A DNA stretch of 64,000 bases, taken from assembly GCF_020091585.1 (NCBI RefSeq), contig NZ_CP083582.1, positions 3,038,001 to 3,102,000 of the forward strand, read 5' to 3'. Shown one piece after another: positions 37,471-47,483 of this stretch. The notes under the pieces were generated by a model. That model did not search any database, was not told the origin of the DNA, and saw only the letters and a list, made by a program, of their open reading frames with translations. Position numbers and translations under genes: made by a program. Each line of letters starts with the position of its first letter. Position 1 is the stretch's first letter. The stretch comes from Kovacikia minuta CCNUW1 (lineage in GTDB: Bacteria > Cyanobacteriota > Cyanobacteriia > Leptolyngbyales > Leptolyngbyaceae).

Positions 37471-38202
37471 ATGAAAATTAAAGTGATCAATCCAAACACG
37501 ACTGCCAGTATGACCGCCAAAATTGGTGCGGCTGCACGCACGGTAGCGAGTCCTGACACCGAGATAATTGCTTGCCATCCTGTTATGGGTCCGGTCGCGA
37601 TCGAAGGACACTACGACGAGGCATTGAGTGTGATTGGCGTGCTGGATGAAATTCGTAAAGGTGAGGCAGATGGGATGGATGGTTACGTCATTGCCTGCTT
37701 CGGCGACCCTGGGTTATTAGCGGCGCGGGAATTAGCAAAAGCGCCCGTACTCGGTATTGCCGAAGCAGCCATGCACGCCGCCAGTTTCATTACGACAGGG
37801 TTTTCTATCGTTACTACATTGGAACGGACGCGGGGCATTGCTCAGCACCTGGTTGAGCGTTACGGAATGACTCGCTTCTGTCGCCAAATTCGCGCGATCG
37901 ACCTGCCCGTGTTGAGTTTAGAAAATGGTCCTGAAGCGGAAACTGCCGTTCTGCAGGAATGTCACCGAGCCATGAAAGAGGACGGTTGTGGCGCGATCGT
38001 GCTGGGCTGTGGCGGTATGGCAGATCTAGCGGCTCCGATAAGCCAACAGTTAGGCATTCCAGTGATTGATGGGGTTGGAGTCGCAATCAAGTTTGTGGAA
38101 GCGCTGGCGGGACTTGGCTTTGGCACCAGCAAAGTTGGAGAATTAGCCTATCCCATCGCTAAACCGTGTTTGGGAATGTTGTCTTCGTTTACCCGCTCGT
38201 AG
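37471..38202 (+). CDS. Hydantoin/allantoin racemase-like protein (Asp/Glu racemase superfamily)
   Basis: 243 residues. IKVINPNTTASMTAKI at the start is the substrate-phosphate-like loop of hydantoin racemases; the two catalytic cysteines are seen in IACFGDPGLL and IVLGCGGMADL, spaced as in the HyuA/allantoin racemase group. It would invert a chiral carbon without cofactor. No hydantoinase or carbamoylase is in the window, so substrate is inferred from family only. It shares probable GntR operators with the importer operon, which ties it to the imported solute. Confidence 0.88.
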   Translation: MKIKVINPNTTASMTAKIGAAARTVASPDTEIIACHPVMGPVAIEGHYDEALSVIGVLDEIRKGEADGMDGYVIACFGDPGLLAARELAKAPVLGIAEAAMHAASFITTGFSIVTTLERTRGIAQHLVERYGMTRFCRQIRAIDLPVLSLENGPEAETAVLQECHRAMKEDGCGAIVLGCGGMADLAAPISQQLGIPVIDGVGVAIKFVEALAGLGFGTSKVGELAYPIAKPCLGMLSSFTRS

Positions 38203-38248
38203 TGAATGAGCAAAGCAAGATTGACTCACATTGATGATTGTTGAAACC

Positions 38249-38764
38249 TCAACAACCTGCTTCCGACTGTTCGCAGGCAGCAATACTGACCCAACTGCTG
38301 GATAGCTTACCATCCTGCTCGCTATACCACTCCTTTTTCCAAATGGGGGCATTGTGTTTGAGGGTGTCGATCGCATACTTGCAAGCTGCAAATGCCTCCG
38401 TCCGATGGGGACAACCCACGGCAACCAGCACGCTAATTTCCCCAATCTGTAACTTGCCAGTCCGGTGATGAATTACCACGTGGGTTGTTTCTGTCCAGGT
38501 TTGGCGAATCTCGACGGCAATTTGCTGAAACACCCGGATTGCCATTGGTTCGTAGGCCTGATATTCCAGTGCCACAACGGCTTTGCCATCGGTGTTGTTA
38601 CGCACCATCCCACTCATAACCACGATCGCTCCATTTGCCGAGTCATCTGCCAGCCGATAGACCTCTTCTAAAGAAAGGGGCGCAAAGGAAATGGCAAAGT
38701 GGTCAGCCGAATGATTCTGATGGGTGTTAGGAGCAGAAATACGCGCAGGCGAAAAACTAGTCAT
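38249..38764 (-). CDS. moaE: Molybdopterin synthase catalytic subunit
   Basis: 171 residues. Adds sulfur, carried by MoaD, to cyclic pyranopterin. GAIVVMSGMVRNNTDGKAV, LEYQAYEPMA, IHHRTGKLQIGEISVLVAV and HRTEAFAACKYAIDTLK with the catalytic WKKEWYSEQDG are all MoaE landmarks. It converges with the racemase gene. Molybdenum hydroxylases act in purine breakdown, a possible but unproven link with the neighbouring cluster. Confidence 0.95.
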   Translation of the reverse strand: MTSFSPARISAPNTHQNHSADHFAISFAPLSLEEVYRLADDSANGAIVVMSGMVRNNTDGKAVVALEYQAYEPMAIRVFQQIAVEIRQTWTETTHVVIHHRTGKLQIGEISVLVAVGCPHRTEAFAACKYAIDTLKHNAPIWKKEWYSEQDGKLSSSWVSIAACEQSEAGC

Positions 38765-38908
38765 GCAAAAAGGTATCTTTCAACTGAATCTATTGTGAAT
38801 CAAATTGGAGCTAATGGTAGGTGAGGTGGTCGCTTAGATGTAAGAGGGTGTTTGAAAAGTCCTACTGTCGGTAGCAAAGATGCGATCCCCCTAAGTCCCC
38901 CTTAATCA

Positions 38909-40101
38909 GGTAGGGTTGATTCATTCTAGTAGAGGATTATTAAGCTAGATCAGGAGGACATATAGATACCCGTTTCCAAAGCTCATCATGACTCTCATTG
39001 AAGCTCTCAAAACCATTCCTGACCATCGACGTGGTGCTGGACAGCGCTATCCGCTCTGGGTGTTTCTGTTGTTAATCATTCTGGGAACAATGAGCGGCTA
39101 TCGCGGTTATCGTGGGTTAACTCGCTTTATGCTACGACATCAAGAGACCCTCTCCGAACAGTTAGGGTTACGACGAGCAGCATTACCGAGTTATTCAACG
39201 ATTCGACGGTTATTGCTAGAGATTGACTTTAATGCGGTTGCCGATGCATTCAACAGTTGGGCACAAACAGCAGGATTAATGCAAGCTGGAGAAAACTGTG
39301 CGGTGGATGGCAAAAGCTTGAGGAATACGGTTAACAATGCTCATGGTTCAGAGCAAAACTTTGTTAACGTCGTCTCGGTGTTCCAACTGGAGCAAGGATT
39401 GGTGGTGGGGCAAGCGGCTTTTGACAATGGGGACAGAAGCGAGATTCAGGTAGTCTATGACCTGTTAGAGCGATTGCAGTTATCGGGAGTCACGATCAGC
39501 TTGGATGCTTTGCACGCCCCAAAAAACAGTTGAGTTGATTCATCAGCAGGGTAATGATTATGTGATTACCGTTAAAGCCAATCAGAAGACGCTTTATCAA
39601 CAATTGCAGGCATTGGCACAAAGTGATGAAGTCGTGAGTGTTCATCTCGATAGCGAAACCACTCGTAGTCGTCAAACGACCCGCATTGCGTCAGTCTTTC
39701 CCTTGCCTGATGCGTTCAAAGACCAGTGGAGCGGTGCCCAACAGGGAGTCGAGGTGATTCGCTGCGGTCATCGTCAAGGGCAACCGTATTTAGAGCATCG
39801 CTACTACATCACCAGTTGGACGGACAAGGCAGATGCCTTCGCAAGGGCGCATTCGGGCTCATTGGGGTATCGAGAATCTGTTGCATTGGGTCAAAGATGT
39901 GGTGCTGGGGGAAGACACTCACTCCATTTCTGCTCCTGCTGCGGCTACCTTGATGGCGTTGATTCGCAACTTGTCGATTACCTTATTCCGCCGAGCGGGG
40001 CATCGCTCGATTACAACTGCGATCGACCTTCTCAAAAACGACTTTTCTCAGCTATTGCCGATGCTTGACTTCCCCTCTGGCTAGAATAAATCAACCCTAC
40101 C
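38909..40101. mobile_element. ISAs1-like insertion sequence B
   Basis: A 1,193-bp element with ends GGTAGGGTTGATTCATTCTAG and its complement (one mismatch). No target duplication is visible: left CTTAATCA, right CTTTTTAA. The right flank is the same as for IS A, so IS B entered the same site of a related repeat and lost or rearranged its left flank. Confidence 0.82.
38988..40084 (+). pseudogene. ISAs1-family DDE transposase, frameshifted, distinct from IS A
   Basis: LPSYSTIRRLL, VDGKSLRNTV and LDALHAPK are the same catalytic segments as in IS A, but the proteins differ at many positions, so these are two different elements. Break 1 is in the A6 run at about 39524-39529, at the same codon as in IS A. 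Break 2 is near 39838. Both act as +1. The last frame ends with ENLLHWVKDVVLGEDTHS. Confidence 0.8.
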
Positions 40102-40175
40102 CTTTTTAAGGGGGGTTAGGGGGGATCTATGAGTGTTGCATCTTACAGTCCATACCTTTTCAAACATCCTCTAAG

Positions 40176-40272
40176 GGATGAGCGAATAAATAGAATCCCA
40201 GGGTTGAAGGGGGTGATGGGTGGATGAGGGGATGAAAGCGGGATGGAATTTCTCAGCGAGTCCCCCCAGTGA
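40176..40272 (-). repeat. Dispersed repeat family R2, copy b (inverted)
   Basis: Complement of 7894-7983: GGTTGAAGGGGGTGATGGG, GATGAAAGCGGGAT, CTCAGCGAGTCCC. Confidence 0.7.
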
Positions 40273-40325
40273 AATAGGCGGGAGTAATAAAGTTAATAAT
40301 TTTCAGGCTCTACAATCTACGCTAG

Positions 40326-40433
40326 TCCTATTTAGGAAAGGATAGAGATTAAGAGCGCGATGGTGGGAAGGGTCAAGGGGGGCATTTCGCACTCTCCCAC
40401 CCTTTCACCCTCCTTCCCCTCAGGGCACTACCC
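40326..40433 (+). repeat. Dispersed repeat family R1, copy c
   Basis: Matches 7694-7792 over nearly its whole length, with GATAGAGATTAAGAGCGCGA, GCATTTCGCACTCTCCC and CCTTCCCCTCAGGGCAC as landmarks. With R2 it fills most of the 40173-40680 gap, which has no gene. Confidence 0.75.
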
Positions 40434-40680
40434 AATCTACTGTGCCATTGCTTTCATTGAGAGAGCCGACCCAAAAAGGTTCACAGAATTTACAAACAAT
40501 TTTCATACCCCCTCAAAGATTACCGGAATCAGGAAATTAGAATAGGAAGATAGTTAGAGTTCCGTAATCTTCTTGTAAATTACCAACCGCATATCCAGAA
40601 CATTACTACCAGCGATGGTTTTCTCAATCATTCCCTGTTGAAATATTTCGGCTAGCGATTAAGTTTGATAAGGTGACCAG

Positions 40681-41466
40681 ATGCTGGATCGTAATCTCTG
40701 TCCCCCCATGACCTACACCTGGGTTGAGTGGACATGGCAATTTTCTTACTTTTTAACGAAGCCAATTAATTTTCCGCTGAAATTCATTTGGCTTGTCCTA
40801 TTTGTTGCGATCGTCAGTCTATTCCTGGTAGCGCTTCGCAGCCCTACCTGGAAGCGCTGGATCTTGCGGCAGTTGCATTGGCAGCGCTGGTGGACTCGAA
40901 CCGCCATCATTTTGACCGTCGTTACTTTGTTGATTACGTCTCCACCAGGACTTGCTTTGGCAACTCAAGTTTTGGTTAGCCTGGTTCCCCAAAAGGCTGT
41001 CGCTAACGCCGATGCAATCGTTGTGCTGGGACGGGGATTTAACTTTGAAGGAGCCAGGGCAGAAACAGCCCTGGCACTCTGGCAGGCGAAGCAAGCCCCC
41101 AAGATCTTTATTAGTGGTCATGGGGATGCGGAGCGCCTGGTCAGAAAGTTGGAAGCAGAAGGCGTGCCCGCACAAGCCCTGAATGGGGAAGAATGTTCGT
41201 TGACAACGGAACAAAATGCTACTTTCTCTGCAAAAATTCTCGTCCCACAAGGCGTCAAACGAATTGTGCTGGTTACCGATCCCCCCCACATGCTGCGAGC
41301 GTTCCTGACCTTTCAGAGTCAAGGTTTTGAAGTGATCCCGCACACCACTTCCTTACCCAATAACCTTTCCTACCGCCAAAAAATGATGATTACATTCAGA
41401 GAATATGGAGGATTGGTTAGCTATGTTTTGAAGGGACACATTTTTGAACGGGGAGATACGGCGTAA
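40681..41466 (+). CDS. YdcF/ElyC/SanA-type DUF218 membrane protein
   Basis: 261 residues. Two N-terminal membrane segments (FPLKFIWLVLFVAIVSLFLV and TAIILTVVTLLIT) precede the DUF218 domain: ADAIVVLGRGFNFEGARAE, KIFISGHGDAE, and a late RIVLVTDPPHMLRAFLTFQ. The family is linked to envelope maintenance and vancomycin resistance in E. coli; the reaction is unknown. An ATG at 40708 is an alternative start. It converges with pyrB at 3 bp. Confidence 0.85.
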   Translation: MLDRNLCPPMTYTWVEWTWQFSYFLTKPINFPLKFIWLVLFVAIVSLFLVALRSPTWKRWILRQLHWQRWWTRTAIILTVVTLLITSPPGLALATQVLVSLVPQKAVANADAIVVLGRGFNFEGARAETALALWQAKQAPKIFISGHGDAERLVRKLEAEGVPAQALNGEECSLTTEQNATFSAKILVPQGVKRIVLVTDPPHMLRAFLTFQSQGFEVIPHTTSLPNNLSYRQKMMITFREYGGLVSYVLKGHIFERGDTA

Positions 41467-41469
41467 TTC

Positions 41470-42534
41470 TTAATTTTTGCCGCTTCCCATCAAGTACAGG
41501 AGTGCCATGCGGACAGCGACACCACTGGTTACCTGTTGAGAAATCAGGCTGAATTGGGGATCGTCCATCAGATCTGAACTAATTTCCACGCCACGATTTA
41601 CCGGACCTGGATGGAGGACTTTGACCTCAGGTTTACACAACTTGAGGCGATCGCGGGTAATCCCAAATTGCTGATGATATTCTCGCAAACTGGGTAGCAG
41701 ATGACTCGTCATCCGTTCTTTCTGCAACCGCAGTGTCATCACAAAGTCCGCATCCTTCAATGCAGGAGCGAGAGACCAGTGGAGGAAAAGCTTTCTTTGA
41801 AAGGATAAAGGACTAAGAATAAAGGCTGAATCAGACTCATCACTTTTATTCTTTATCTTGAATCCTTTATCTTTTTTCTCCTTCACAAAATTAGCAAACA
41901 ACTGTGGCAACAGCGTTGGTGGTCCCGCCAAATGAACTTCGGCTCCGCTGGCGGTGAGGCTCCAAATATTAGAACGGGCAACGCGGGAATGGAGGATATC
42001 CCCGACGATCGCGATCTTTTTATCTTTGAGCAGATCCAGACGGGGATAGGCAGGATCAAGCAGGGTACAAATGGTAAACAGGTCGAGCAGGGCTTGCGAG
42101 GGGTGTTCGTGTTGACCATCCCCAGCATTGAGAACGCCCACCCGGACACCGAGGCGATCCATTTCGTTGGCGATCGCCTGGGGAACGCCTGCCTCCCGGT
42201 GGCGAATCACCATCATGTCTGTTCCCATCGCCAGGTAAGTTTTAGCCGTGTCCAAGATGGTTTCTCCCTTGCTGAGGGATGAAGTTCCTGGGGTAAAATT
42301 CAGCGTATCCGCAGACAGACGTTTGGCTGCCAGTTCAAAACTGCTACGAGTACGGGTAGAAGATTCAAAAAATAAATTGGCTACAACCTGCCCCTGAAGC
42401 GTTGGTACTTTCTTGGTTCGCCGCGACAGAACTTCCCGAAAACTAGATGCGGTTTGCAGCACCGTGTCATATTCCAGGGGCGTGAAGTCCGCCAGGGAAA
42501 GGATGTGATGGCGTGTCCAGATACTTGTAGCCAT
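41470..42534 (-). CDS. pyrB: Aspartate carbamoyltransferase catalytic subunit with a repeat-derived insertion
   Basis: Condenses carbamoyl phosphate and aspartate in pyrimidine synthesis. [19 protein letters not shown] binds carbamoyl phosphate; HRE and [18 protein letters not shown] form the rest of the site; [10 protein letters not shown] is the mobile loop that binds aspartate, and [12 protein letters not shown] ends it. The start at 42534 ([10 protein letters not shown]) is the homologous one. About 354 residues, longer than the usual 310-335: around 41800-41885 an insertion of about 28 residues rich in Lys, Ser and Phe is coded by AAGGATAAAGGACTAAGAATAAAG-like dispersed repeats just before the [10 protein letters not shown] helix. 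Confidence 0.94.
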   Translation of the reverse strand: MATSIWTRHHILSLADFTPLEYDTVLQTASSFREVLSRRTKKVPTLQGQVVANLFFESSTRTRSSFELAAKRLSADTLNFTPGTSSLSKGETILDTAKTYLAMGTDMMVIRHREAGVPQAIANEMDRLGVRVGVLNAGDGQHEHPSQALLDLFTICTLLDPAYPRLDLLKDKKIAIVGDILHSRVARSNIWSLTASGAEVHLAGPPTLLPQLFANFVKEKKDKGFKIKNKSDESDSAFILSPLSFQRKLFLHWSLAPALKDADFVMTLRLQKERMTSHLLPSLREYHQQFGITRDRLKLCKPEVKVLHPGPVNRGVEISSDLMDDPQFSLISQQVTSGVAVRMALLYLMGSGKN

Positions 42535-43026
42535 ACCGAAAGCTGAAAAAGGAACGCCTTCAGCGTACATGAATTGGTCTGTCAGAATCGACAGATTTTC
42601 ATTGGGCTGCATAAGTGCCAGGGATAAGAAGGATATCCTTCTTCTTTCATTCCCAGGTTTTTATTTCAGGAAATTACGATTATTTATAGTGGGAAAGCAG
42701 AAAAGAGATGGAGCTATGGCTTGCGTTCGCCCGCCACGGAGGAAACAGGCGTCAAAAGTCAAAAATCAGAAGTTAGAAGCCAATTTGTGCTACTGATCTC
42801 CTTATACCGCAGGTTTTTTATGTTCTACCGTCTACCACCTGTCAACTTACCTCCTCCATTCAATAGCAGCTTTTCAACTACAGTATTTAGAAGATGCGAT
42901 ACCCTGGTCTAGACCAGTCTTCTAGCAATCCAGCAACCAGCCTCCCATGACCTACCTCACCGCCAGGCATGGAAAATATTTCCCCCCATCCCACACCCGT
43001 TTCCTAGTCAGCGGTCAACCAAATCC
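42535..43026. other. Gene-free stretch between pyrB and pcrA
   Basis: Contains a short A+T-rich dispersed repeat (AAAAGTCAAAAATCAGAAG, about 42756-42775) and divergent promoters for pyrB and pcrA. No ORF of substance. Confidence 0.4.
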
Positions 43027-45382
43027 ATGATACAGACCTCGGAATTTCTCAGTCATCTCAACCCATCTCAACGGCAATCAGTCGAGCATTATTGTGGTCC
43101 CTTACTGGTGGTTGCAGGGGCAGGGTCAGGTAAAACACGGGCGTTGACCTACCGGATTGCGAACCTGGTGTTGACCCACAAGGTGGACCCGGAAAATATC
43201 CTGGCAGTGACATTTACCAACAAGGCTGCTAGAGAAATGAAGGAGCGGATTGAAAAGCTGTTTGCCGATCGCCAGTCCCAGAGCGAGTACGGCAAATCGC
43301 TGGACTCTTTGCCCCCCGAACAGCAGACCCGATTAAAATCCCGGATTTATAAAACCATTACGAAGAACCTCTGGATTGGGACTTTTCACGCGATTTGTGC
43401 CCGGATTTTACGGTTTGATATTGAAAAATTTCAGGGCAGCAATGGGCGCAAGTGGGATCGCAATTTTTCCATCTTTGATGAGTCTGATGCTCAAAGTTTG
43501 GTGAAGAATATCATCATTAACCAGCTGCAACTCGATGATAAGAAGTTTGATCCGCGCTCGGTGCGCTATGCCATCAGCAATGCTAAGAATCAGGGCTGGT
43601 CGCCCCAGGACTTGGAGCGGGAACAGCCCAACTACCGGGGACGAGTAATTGCTAATGTCTACAGCGTCTACCAGGACTCCCTGGCAGCAAATAACGCTTT
43701 GGATTTTGATGATTTAATCCTGATGCCCGTGCAGCTTTTCCGCCAGAACGAGCAGGTGCGGGGGTACTGGCACAACCGCTTCCGCCATATTCTAGTAGAT
43801 GAATATCAGGACACGAACCGCACCCAATATGACCTGATTCGCTTACTCGTGACCAACGGTGAGGATTCGCAGACCTTCAATAACTGGCAGTACCGATCGG
43901 TGTTTGTGGTCGGAGATGCGGATCAATCTATTTATTCCTTTAGAGCAGCGGATTTCACCATTCTGATGGGGTTTCAGGAGGATTTTGGCGATCGCCTGCC
44001 CGATGATGACACCCGCACAATGGTCAAATTGGAGGAAAACTACCGATCCACGGAAAATATCCTGGAAGTCGCTAACCAACTGATTGAAAACAACACGGAA
44101 CGGATCGATAAAGTTCTGAAGCCGACCCGGGGCAGCGGTGAAGCAATCTATCTTTATCGAGCCGATGACGAAGCAGCGGAAGCAGAATTTGTCGTTCAAA
44201 AAATCCGCAAGTTGGAGCAGGAAAATCCCGAACTCAATTGGGGTAAGTTTGCCATTCTTTACCGCACGAACGCCCAGTCCCGTGCGTTTGAAGAAAGTCT
44301 GGTGCGCTGGCAAGTGCCCTATAAAGTCGTGGGTGGATTGCGATTCTACGATCGCAAAGAAATTAAAGATGTGCTGGCATACCTGAGGGCGATCGTGAAC
44401 CCCTTCGATACACTCAGTTTGCTGCGGGTGATCAACACGCCCCGACGGGGTATCGGCAAAACCACCATCGATTCTCTGGCAAAAGCCTCCCAGGAGCTGA
44501 ACCAGCCCCTATGGGAAATTCTCAGCGATGAAACCTCGATCAGAACTTTAGCCGGACGATCTGCGAAAGGTGTCATTGCCTTCGCGGCATTAATCAAAAA
44601 GTGGCGAGAGCAACTAGACTCCCTGCCTGCGAATGAAATCGTTCAGGGCGTACTGGAGGATTCAGGTTATGTTGCCGACCTAAAAGCACAGGGAACGGAT
44701 GAAGCGGACGATCGCCTGGGCAACGTCCAGGAACTTTACAATGCGGTGTTGCAGTTTGAGGAAGAGAACGAAGAAGATAAAAATCTGATTGCCTTCCTTG
44801 CCAGCGCATCCTTAGCTTCTGACCTGGACAATCTGGAAGAAGGCGCAACCACCGTTTCTCTGATGACTTTGCACTCCTCTAAGGGATTGGAGTTTCCGGT
44901 TGTCTTCCTGGTTGGTTTGGAGCAAGGACTGTTCCCAAACCACCGCTCAATGGATGATCCAGCCGCTTTGGAGGAAGAGCGTCGCCTGTGTTACGTTGGC
45001 ATTACCCGTGCGCAGGAACGATTGTTCATCTCCTATGCTCGCGAACGCAGGCTCTATGGTTCCCGCGAACCTGCCAGTCCTTCCCTGTTTCTGTCGGAAC
45101 TGCCGAGGGAATTAATGGAAAGCAACGTCAGTACAGCCCTTCCTCAACGTTGGACGAAGACGACCTCCGAATCGCGGAAGAGCGCTTTAGAATCCAATCT
45201 GCCCAATACCCATGCGGATGATTGGACGGTAGGCGATCGAGTCGTTCACAAAGCTTATGGAACAGGGCAGGTTACTAATATTTTTGGCGCTGGAAACAAA
45301 ATTTGCTTGGCAGTCACGCTTTTCTGGAATGGGTCAAAAAATCATCGATCCCAAGCTGACTCCTTTAGACCGGGTTGAGTAA
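43027..45382 (+). CDS. pcrA: UvrD/PcrA-type superfamily 1 DNA helicase, C-terminal frameshift
   Basis: About 785 residues if repaired. Motif I GAGSGKT, Ia TFTNKAAREM, II VDEYQDTNRTQYDL, III GDADQSIYSFR, IV NYRS, V TLHSSKGLEF and VI CYVGITRAQERL are all present, so the motor is whole. Unwinds DNA 3' to 5' in repair and removes RNA polymerase or RecA. The last 20 or so codons run in the wrong frame: removing one base near 45319 (ACGCTTTTCT) restores VTFSGMGQKIIDPKLTPLDR and the stop at 45380-45382. The tail binds RNA polymerase in relatives. Confidence 0.94.
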
Positions 45383-45553
45383 AACCCGATGATGGATTTG
45401 GGGCGGAGGGGGGGGAATACCCAAAGTCGCGTCTAAAAAGTCGCAGGGACTTAAAAACTGGGTTGATTTCAGAACTCTCCATGTTTGATGTTCCAATTTA
45501 ATTGGGGAACGCTAGAATTGCTCAGCTTGAATGGCAACAGCAGGATGATTCGG

Positions 45554-45655
45554 GCAAGGGGCAAAAACAAACCCAGATACCCGCAATGGGTTTACCCCTA
45601 CCCCCTGCTTTACAGGTAAACCTGCCTAAAAAGCTGGCGTTTTTGCCCTGCCTTG
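45554..45655 (+). ncRNA. Candidate structured leader upstream of the MFS exporter
   Basis: CAAGG-GGCAAAAAC (about 45555-45568) pairs with GTTTTTGCC-CCTTG (about 45639-45655). Inside are two more hairpins: AAACCCA/TGGGTTT (45569-45593) and CAGGT/ACCTG (45613-45624). The element ends 8 bp before the MFS start. I do not recognise a known riboswitch class. Confidence 0.35.
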
Positions 45656-45663
45656 AGGCATGA

Positions 45664-46965
45664 ATGAATAGGAGGGATTTGCATCTGGTTTCCAAACAAT
45701 TTCCTGAAAAACGTGATCCCATGCTTTCAGCTAGTTCCACTGGTGGTGGATTTGCCGCACTGCTAAAGAACCGTCCCTTCCTGGCACTATGGATTGGGCA
45801 AGTTCTGTCGCAGGTAGCAGACAAGGTTTTCTTTGTCCTGATGATTGCCCTACTGGTCAACTACCAACCTCCACCCGGATGGGAAAATTCTGCCCGTTCA
45901 GCCTTGATGATTGCCATTACCCTGCCTGCGATTCTGTTTGGGTCAGCAGCGGGGATCTTTGTTGATCGATTTGACAAACGCCAAATTCTGTCGGGCTGCA
46001 ATTTGTTACGCGGAGCAATTATCCTGGCAATTCCGATACTGCCCAGGGCATTTGTTGTTCTGCTCGTAATCGGCTTTTTGCAATCAGTCCTGACTCAATT
46101 TTTTGCCCCAGCAGAACAGGCTGCCATTCCGCTGTTGGTTCCTAAACAGGGCCTTATGACAGCCAATGCTTTGTTTACCACCACCATGATGGGGTCTCTG
46201 ATTGTCGGCTTTGCGATCGGAGAACCGCTGTTAACCCTGGCTAGAACCTGGGGCAGATTTGGGCAGGAAATTCTGGTGGGGGGGCTGTATCTGCTGGCAG
46301 CGATCGTTCTCCATTCCCTCCCACTGCACAACACGGGTGCCGACCCTCAGATTGTTCAGGCACACCCCTGGAGTGATTTTAAGGCAGGCTTGAAATATCT
46401 CAAAACAGATCGTTTGGTGAGCAATGCAATGGTGCAGTTGACCCTGCTCTACTCGGTCTTTGCTGCTCTGACGGTACTGGCAATTAATCTGGTAGAGGAA
46501 ATTGGCTTGAAATCCACCCAGTTTGGCTTTCTACTGGCAGCAGCAGGAGTGGGGATGGTTTTTGGGGCAGGTATTTTGGGGCATTGGGGCGATCGCTTCC
46601 ACCACAAGCCTTTGCCCTTGATTGGATTTCTGATTATGGCAGGCAGCCTGACCGCCTTCACCTTTATTGAAAACCTATGGGTTGGCTTAGGTCTGAGTAC
46701 CTTGCTGGGGGTGGGAGCCTCAATGGTCGGATTACCGATGCAAACCCTGATCCAGAGACAAACCCCCGAAACCATGCGTGGCAAGGTTTTTGGATTTCAA
46801 AACAATGTCATTAATATTGCCCTCAGTTTGCCGCTGGCGATCGCCGGCCCCCTGACCGACACCCTGGGACTGCGCGTTGTGCTGCTCAGCATGAGCCTGA
46901 TTGTCAGCCTGGTCGGTATCTGGGCATGGCGCAACACTCGTCGGGTGTTGCAGGACGCGATTTGA
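45664..46965 (+). CDS. MFS transporter (EntS/MFS_3-like exporter)
   Basis: 433 residues, about twelve membrane helices. The MFS signature between helices 2 and 3 is GIFVDRFDKRQIL; the N-terminus has ALWIGQVLSQVADKVFFVLM, usual for the MFS_3 group that includes EntS and macrolide exporters; GLGLSTLLGVGASMVGLPMQ follows late. An ATG at 45721 is an alternative start. A structured leader lies upstream. Substrate unknown. Confidence 0.88.
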   Translation: MNRRDLHLVSKQFPEKRDPMLSASSTGGGFAALLKNRPFLALWIGQVLSQVADKVFFVLMIALLVNYQPPPGWENSARSALMIAITLPAILFGSAAGIFVDRFDKRQILSGCNLLRGAIILAIPILPRAFVVLLVIGFLQSVLTQFFAPAEQAAIPLLVPKQGLMTANALFTTTMMGSLIVGFAIGEPLLTLARTWGRFGQEILVGGLYLLAAIVLHSLPLHNTGADPQIVQAHPWSDFKAGLKYLKTDRLVSNAMVQLTLLYSVFAALTVLAINLVEEIGLKSTQFGFLLAAAGVGMVFGAGILGHWGDRFHHKPLPLIGFLIMAGSLTAFTFIENLWVGLGLSTLLGVGASMVGLPMQTLIQRQTPETMRGKVFGFQNNVINIALSLPLAIAGPLTDTLGLRVVLLSMSLIVSLVGIWAWRNTRRVLQDAI

Positions 46966-47296
46966 CTACAAGCCTAACCAACCACGCAGAGATTGCTCAA
47001 GCTGTTCCGCGTCAGCATCGACTAACTGACCAATCACTTTTATCATCAAACTTTCATGCACTGTGATACACCCCTCTTTTGACCGCTGTCACTACATTCA
47101 ATCCCGCTGTTGCCCAGTCAGACAACACAAACTCCCCCACAAGTAACGAGCTTGTTTTGCTTGTTAAAGGGGTAATAATAACGTCTTGGGACGAGTGAGG
47201 CACACTCACAACAACGGCAGGTCTTACCTTTGAGCTTGACAAATCTGAGAAGGGATATCGCACCAAAATAACGTCATGTTTGGAGGATCTGGGCAT
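46966..47296 (-). CDS. MazF/PemK-like toxin, frameshifted
   Basis: PRSSKHDVILVRYPFSDLSS, SKVRPAVVVS and QDVIITPLTSKTSSLLVGEF are MazF/PemK landmarks; the family are RNases. The frame stops after KRGVYHSA. Removing one base near 47063-47067 gives GVYTVHESLMIKVIGQLVDA and runs to a stop at 46966, the usual length. The start overlaps the antitoxin end by about 23 nt. The stop abuts the MFS stop, so the pair is convergent with it. Confidence 0.72.
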
Positions 47297-47483
47297 AAAC
47301 ATCGTCCTCAGCATTATTCCAAACTGTGTCAAGTGATGTTTGACTTGCTTGTAGCCAAAATTCAGTCTCACCGTCAGGCAACAGGGTCACTAGCACTCTT
47401 CCCCCTTCTGGTAACTCAGTTGCCTCTAATAGCTCAATTTTTCCATGCCGAACCGTAGCCCAAAGCGTTTTTAACATAACCAT
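47274..47483 (-). CDS. Antitoxin of the MazF-like pair
   Basis: A 69-residue protein: LKTLWATVRHGKIELLEATE, LPEGGRVLVTLLPDGETEFW and SLDTVWNNAEDDVYAQIL. The N-terminal half is a short beta-rich DNA-binding-like fold; the C-terminal acidic part would bind the toxin. It overlaps the toxin start, the typical order antitoxin then toxin. An ATG at 47477 is also possible. Confidence 0.72.
   Translation of the reverse strand: MVMLKTLWATVRHGKIELLEATELPEGGRVLVTLLPDGETEFWLQASQTSLDTVWNNAEDDVYAQILQT

Larger units (their letters stand above)
38843..40172. repeat. Hairpin repeat (outer element B) hosting an ISAs1-like IS
   Basis: Ends AGAGGGTGTTTGAAAAG and CTTTTCAAACATCCTCT are as at 21396-22736, and the right arm is nearly identical over about 90 bp. 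The left arm is cut short just before the IS (CCCCCTTAATCA then GGTAGGG). Confidence 0.8.
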
